A stretch of 64,000 nucleotides of DNA from Pelagicoccus enzymogenes (GTDB lineage Bacteria; Verrucomicrobiota; Verrucomicrobiia; Opitutales; Opitutaceae). Every line of letters begins with the position of its first letter. The first letter of the stretch is position 1. The translations under genes and the position numbers were made by a program. The stretch spans positions 372,001 to 436,000 of the forward strand of contig NZ_JACYFG010000051.1 in NCBI RefSeq assembly GCF_014803405.1, given 5' to 3'. Positions 59,837 through 64,000 of this stretch are shown piece after piece. The notes beneath the pieces were generated by a model. It searched no databases and was not told the origin of the DNA. It was given only the letters and a program-made list of their open reading frames with translations.

Positions 59837-60427
59837 CTAGCCTTGGCGTCGCGTACGAACGCGTGGCCAGCTGCGCAGGAGCTGGTCCTTGATGATGGAA
59901 GCGGTGATCGGTTTTTCCAAGTAGCCGTTCATGCCGACGCGGCGGCACTTGAGACGGGTCTCTGGGGAAACGTTAGCGGTGACGGCGATGATTTCCGTCT
60001 TTCGTTCACTGTCTGTTTCCGCCTCGCGAATCGCTTGGGTCGCCTCGATTCCGTCCATATAGGGCATGTCGAGATCCATGAAGATGTAATCGTAGTCGCC
60101 GCCCTGATACATCTTCAAGGCGTCTTCTCCGTTTTCCGCTTCCACGCAGGAGTAACCGAGCTTTTGCAGGATGATGCGGATGATCTTCCGGTTGATCTCG
60201 TTGTCGTCGGCGACAAGGATTTTCAAGGGGCGTCGCTCCGCGAAATTTTCGTCAAGCGTTTTGCTGGCGGGAGCAGGAGTTCGCGGGCTGCTCGTGTTCA
60301 TCCGTGGGCGCTGGGAGGAGAGGGCTTCGAGTTGGTCGCCAGTGAATAGAAGCTCCTGCGTGGTGGTCGTCGCGGGAGGTGCACTGGTCCAAAATTCGAG
60401 CTGTCCTGGCGTGGTGCGTTTGCGCAT
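59837..60427 (-). CDS. Response regulator with a long N-terminal tail
   Basis: 196 aa. Residues about 70-195 form a receiver domain: KILVADDNEINRKI has the acidic pair, YIFMDLDMPYMDG the phospho-acceptor Asp, IIAVTANVSPET the Thr/Ala switch, YLEKPI the Lys. No output domain follows, so it is a CheY-like or Spo0F-like single-domain regulator with a Thr/Pro/Ser-rich N-terminus (APPATTTTQE; MNTSSPRTPAPAS). It may act in a phosphorelay; the partner kinase is not known. The ATG at 60427 is used; a shorter start at 60301 is possible. Confidence 0.85.
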   Translation of the reverse strand: MRKRTTPGQLEFWTSAPPATTTTQELLFTGDQLEALSSQRPRMNTSSPRTPAPASKTLDENFAERRPLKILVADDNEINRKIIRIILQKLGYSCVEAENGEDALKMYQGGDYDYIFMDLDMPYMDGIEATQAIREAETDSERKTEIIAVTANVSPETRLKCRRVGMNGYLEKPITASIIKDQLLRSWPRVRTRRQG

Positions 60428-60643
60428 TCGGGTGTTCAAGCAACGAAAGGTGTCAAAAAAACTTTTTTTTGCAAGTTTTACTGACGCGAGCTTAAGGATC
60501 AGGAGTTTTTGCCGTCAGGCTGGTTCGCCCCGAGGTTTTTTCGAAAGGGAGCGGTGGATCGCGGCTGGTTTTCCCGGGAATGGGAGGATTTAGGGCGGTT
60601 TCGAGGGCTCGAAAATGAGCCCGAAAAAAGTTCGAAACCGCAC

Positions 60644-60671
60644 TTGACTTGGAAAGTCGGGTTCCTACTTT
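60644..60671 (+). promoter_or_regulatory. Promoter of the first tRNA-Asp
   Basis: TTGACT, 16-base spacer, TACTTT; the tRNA begins 21 bases further on. The same layout precedes the second copy. Confidence 0.75.
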
Positions 60672-60691
60672 CAGCGTCTCTTTCACACCAC

Positions 60692-60768
<77 letters not shown>

Positions 60769-60782
60769 CTGTGATAAAAAAG

Positions 60783-60808
60783 ACCGTTCCTCCGGGGACG
60801 GTTTTTTT
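60783..60808 (+). terminator. Terminator of tRNA-Asp copy 1
   Basis: ACCGTTCC / GGGACGGT hairpin followed by seven T, starting 15 bases after the tRNA. Confidence 0.85.
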
Positions 60809-60907
60809 GTGTTCGAATGCCTTTCTTGATCGGGCCTCGGACCCGCGGCTTTCGCTCGCTGCGCGTGCTGCCGCAGGTGGTCGCGTTGCGCCGGGCTTCG
60901 CCCTGAA

Positions 60908-60928
60908 CGAGTCCCGTCTATCCCGCCA
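60908..60928 (+). pseudogene. 3' remnant of a tRNA-Asp gene
   Basis: CGAGTCCCGTCTATCCCGCC then A is identical to the T-arm and acceptor 3' end of the tRNA-Asp genes. The 5' part is missing. A terminator (60942-60967) follows as in the full copies. Confidence 0.85.
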
Positions 60929-60941
60929 CTGTGGTAAAAAA

Positions 60942-60967
60942 GCCGTTCCATTTGGGGCGGCTTTTTT
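60942..60967 (+). terminator. Terminator after the tRNA-Asp remnant
   Basis: GCCGTTCC / GGGGCGGC hairpin and six T; similar to the other terminators of the tRNA-Asp cluster. Confidence 0.75.
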
Positions 60968-61049
60968 GTGTTTGGGTGGCAGCGGCTTCTCGCAGGTTTG
61001 ATGTGGTGTGGAGTTGCACCATAAATTTTGCGCAACTTGCGCGTGGAGC

Positions 61050-61077
61050 TTGACTTGCCTAAGTGGAAACCTAGCTT
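61050..61077 (+). promoter_or_regulatory. Promoter of the second tRNA-Asp
   Basis: TTGACT, 16-base spacer, TAGCTT; the tRNA begins 21 bases further on, the same spacing as copy 1. A shared CGTCTCTTTCAC leader follows. Confidence 0.75.
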
Positions 61078-61097
61078 CGCCGTCTCTTTCACGCTAC

Positions 61098-61174
<77 letters not shown>

Positions 61175-61188
61175 CCGTGATAAAAAAG

Positions 61189-61215
61189 ACCGTTCCTTCG
61201 GGGGACGGTTTTTTT
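61189..61215 (+). terminator. Terminator of tRNA-Asp copy 2
   Basis: ACCGTTCC / GGACGGT hairpin and seven T, starting 15 bases after the tRNA. Confidence 0.85.
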
Positions 61216-61295
61216 GTGTTTGAATGCTCTTCTTGTTCGGGCCTCGGACCCTCGGCTTTCGCTCGCTGCGCGTGCTGCCGCATTGCGAAGACGTA

Positions 61296-61306
61296 TCTAT
61301 CCCACC
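61296..61306 (+). pseudogene. Short 3' remnant of a tRNA-Asp gene
   Basis: TCTATCCCACC matches the tRNA-Asp acceptor 3' strand with one difference and is again followed by a terminator. It sits at the position equivalent to the remnant at 60908. Confidence 0.6.
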
Positions 61307-61318
61307 GCTGTGAAAAAA

Positions 61319-61344
61319 GCCGTCCCTTCGTGGACGGCTTTTTT
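61319..61344 (+). terminator. Terminator after the second tRNA remnant
   Basis: GCCGTCC / GGACGGC hairpin followed by six T. Confidence 0.8.
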
Positions 61345-61366
61345 GTGTTTGGAAGGAGCTAAGAGC

Positions 61367-61392
61367 GGTCCGCTGGGACAGCGGACCCTACC
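61367..61392 (-). repeat. REP-like palindrome, type E
   Basis: GGTCCGCTGGGACAGCGGAC then CCTACC, identical to the copy at 40864, just beyond the lutC stop and head towards it. Confidence 0.88.
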
Positions 61393-61403
61393 TTTGGGGC
61401 TGC

Positions 61404-62030
61404 TTACAGCTTGCAGCAGATTTGGATGCCGGGGCCGTGGACGCCTTCGATGAGGATGCCCTCGACGTCTGCGGTCTTGGAAGGTCCTGTTACGAAGACG
61501 ATGTAGGGATCGTCGCCAAGGTCTAGCATGGCGTCGTAGAGGGTAGGATAGATGGGAGCCTGCTCAGGAAGGACCGCGATGTGCAGCCATGGCGAAAGGG
61601 CTCCGAGGCGACTGGATGTCGATTTGTCGGAGAGGATTATGGTGCCTGTCTCGGCTATGATTCCAGCTGCTTGAGTGATGCCGAATTGGTAGGTGTCTAT
61701 CTGGGATGCGTCGATTTCGGTGTGAATTTCTATGCCGGCCTCTTGCAGCCAAGGGCGAAGCTTGGATTTGAGCTCGGGATCGACGTATCCAGCTTTTACC
61801 GACTGGCTTTTCAGGGCTGCCAGCAGTTCGGACGCTCCTTCGGCGCAAGTCCCGTGCACGAGGTCGAAGCGGGTTTTAAAGGCGTTCCAGAGTCCTTCGG
61901 GCGAAGTGTCGCTGGGCATTTGGCTGGAGCGGATGGTGGACAAGTCCCAGTCGGGAAGCGGCGTGCGCTTGGCGTCGTCGATCAGGTTGACCGCGTCTTC
62001 GATGGGCTTGAAAAAGTCTTCTTTTTTCAT
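61404..62030 (-). CDS. lutC: Lactate utilisation protein LutC (LUD domain)
   Basis: 208 aa. LutC is one of three subunits (LutABC) needed for oxidation of L-lactate to pyruvate in Bacillus and many other bacteria. The LUD domain is seen: AGYVDPELKSKLRPWL, FGITQAAGIIAETGTIILS, and PSKTADVEGILIEGVHGPG with the family's ending. The gene follows lutB by 28 bases on the minus strand. Confidence 0.9.
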   Translation of the reverse strand: MKKEDFFKPIEDAVNLIDDAKRTPLPDWDLSTIRSSQMPSDTSPEGLWNAFKTRFDLVHGTCAEGASELLAALKSQSVKAGYVDPELKSKLRPWLQEAGIEIHTEIDASQIDTYQFGITQAAGIIAETGTIILSDKSTSSRLGALSPWLHIAVLPEQAPIYPTLYDAMLDLGDDPYIVFVTGPSKTADVEGILIEGVHGPGIQICCKL

Positions 62031-62058
62031 CTGTGGAGGTGCGTTGCAGCTTTCGGGA

Positions 62059-63468
<1,410 letters not shown>

Positions 63469-63496
63469 GGTCGAAATTTGGTGGCGGGGTCCAGGG

Positions 63497-64000
63497 TTAC
63501 TGCTTTTGCCCGTTACGCAGGGCTTTCATTAGGATCTCGGCAACGTGAAGCTTGTTGAGGGGGCGTCCTTGTTTCTGGGCGATGCCGGAAAGATGCATCA
63601 TGCAGGCCATGTCGACGGCGCCGACGATGTCGGGCTTGCTGGCGGTGAGCATTTCGATCTTCAGCTTGCCCATAGAGACGGAGGTATTTGGGTAAGCCAC
63701 GGAAAAGGTGCCTCCGAAGCCGCAGCATTGTTCGCTCTCGTCGAATTCGACCAGCTCGACTCCTTCTATGGAGGAGAGGAGCTTTACGGCGGATTGGTAG
63801 GTTTGGGTGCCGCGTGTATGGCAGGAGCGGTGCAGCGATATCTTTGCGTCGAAGCGTCCGGGCCAGCGCTCTACGCCAAGGCCGTTGACGAGGAAGTCGC
63901 AGAGTTCCCAGACACTCTTGCTGAAGGTTTGCACTTCGCCGAGGTCGTCCTCCTTTTCGAAGGCGAGGTCGTAGCCGTGGGCGACCATGTGAGCGCAGGA
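63497..64000 (-). CDS. lutA: LutA, C-terminal part (runs off the window)
   Basis: At least 167 residues; the frame is open through the window end (SCAHMVAHGYDLAFE at the last bases). The CCG-type cysteine-rich domain is seen: HRSCHTRG and EQCCGFGGTFSVAYP, with a terminal helix AEILMKALRNGQKQ. LutA is the Fe-S oxidoreductase subunit of the lactate utilisation complex. Roughly the first third is missing. The gene stop is 29 bases before the lutB start. Confidence 0.92.
   Translation of the reverse strand, partial: SCAHMVAHGYDLAFEKEDDLGEVQTFSKSVWELCDFLVNGLGVERWPGRFDAKISLHRSCHTRGTQTYQSAVKLLSSIEGVELVEFDESEQCCGFGGTFSVAYPNTSVSMGKLKIEMLTASKPDIVGAVDMACMMHLSGIAQKQGRPLNKLHVAEILMKALRNGQKQ

Overview
The window reads as a chromosomal segment of a verrucomicrobial bacterium, most likely class Opitutae (inference). 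Supporting signs are a secreted protein with a VPDT C-terminal sorting signal, a large secreted fusion of sugar-binding/hydrolase-like, cytochrome c and propeller dehydrogenase modules typical of the PVC superphylum, an fn3 protein with a verrucomicrobial-style tail, lutABC, and an ImuA-ImuB-DnaE2 mutasome. There is no phage, IS element, CRISPR array or rRNA. Most genes are ordinary housekeeping or metabolic genes. The unusual material is a dense set of short palindromic repeats and a few odd gene starts and domain arrangements.

Layout. 1-7.7 kb: osmoregulated glucan synthase OpgH, the large secreted cytochrome/dehydrogenase fusion, and hflK-hflC. 7.8-18.2 kb: a bile-acid-type symporter, a sugar epimerase, small conserved proteins (54-aa two-TM protein, DUF5069, DUF2164), the ComM/YifB AAA protein, a Tat-exported Gfo/Idh/MocA oxidoreductase, RarA, a YhcH-type protein and an FkbM methyltransferase. 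18.2-24.8 kb: TonB receptor, fn3 protein, aminotransferase, redoxin and CHRD/CTERM protein. 25-33.6 kb: a soluble chemoreceptor-like protein with reversed domain order, an iron-sulfur (6-4)-type photolyase, glutathione peroxidase and a run of small secreted or membrane proteins of unknown role. 33.8-39.9 kb: imuA-imuB-dnaE2. 40-45 kb: a spermidine-synthase-like enzyme, a second Gfo/Idh/MocA enzyme, a divergent NRAMP-fold transporter and a PocR-AraC regulator. 45.1-48.7 kb: a FadL-SQR-TusE-DsrE2 sulfur operon. 48.8-56.1 kb: GAF histidine kinase, MtfA-type peptidase, MnmA, a nucleotidyltransferase-like protein and a pullulanase-type GH13 enzyme. 56.2-59.6 kb: gapA, pgk and tpiA. 59.8-61.4 kb: a response regulator and a tandemly duplicated tRNA-Asp unit. 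61.4-64 kb: lutC, lutB and the end of lutA.

The most notable signal is a population of REP-like palindromes of at least eight sub-types. Each has a GTAG/GTGG-type head on one strand. Most lie just downstream of stop codons, head towards the gene, and in two cases (NRAMP gene, mtfA) the head itself supplies the TAG stop. Nine copies lie in frame inside imuB and dnaE2, so they are predicted to be translated as extra peptides in the SOS mutasome, much as Rickettsia palindromic elements are. A second, GA-rich inverted repeat occurs twice, each time directly 5' of a gene lacking an ATG start (dnaE2, mtfA).
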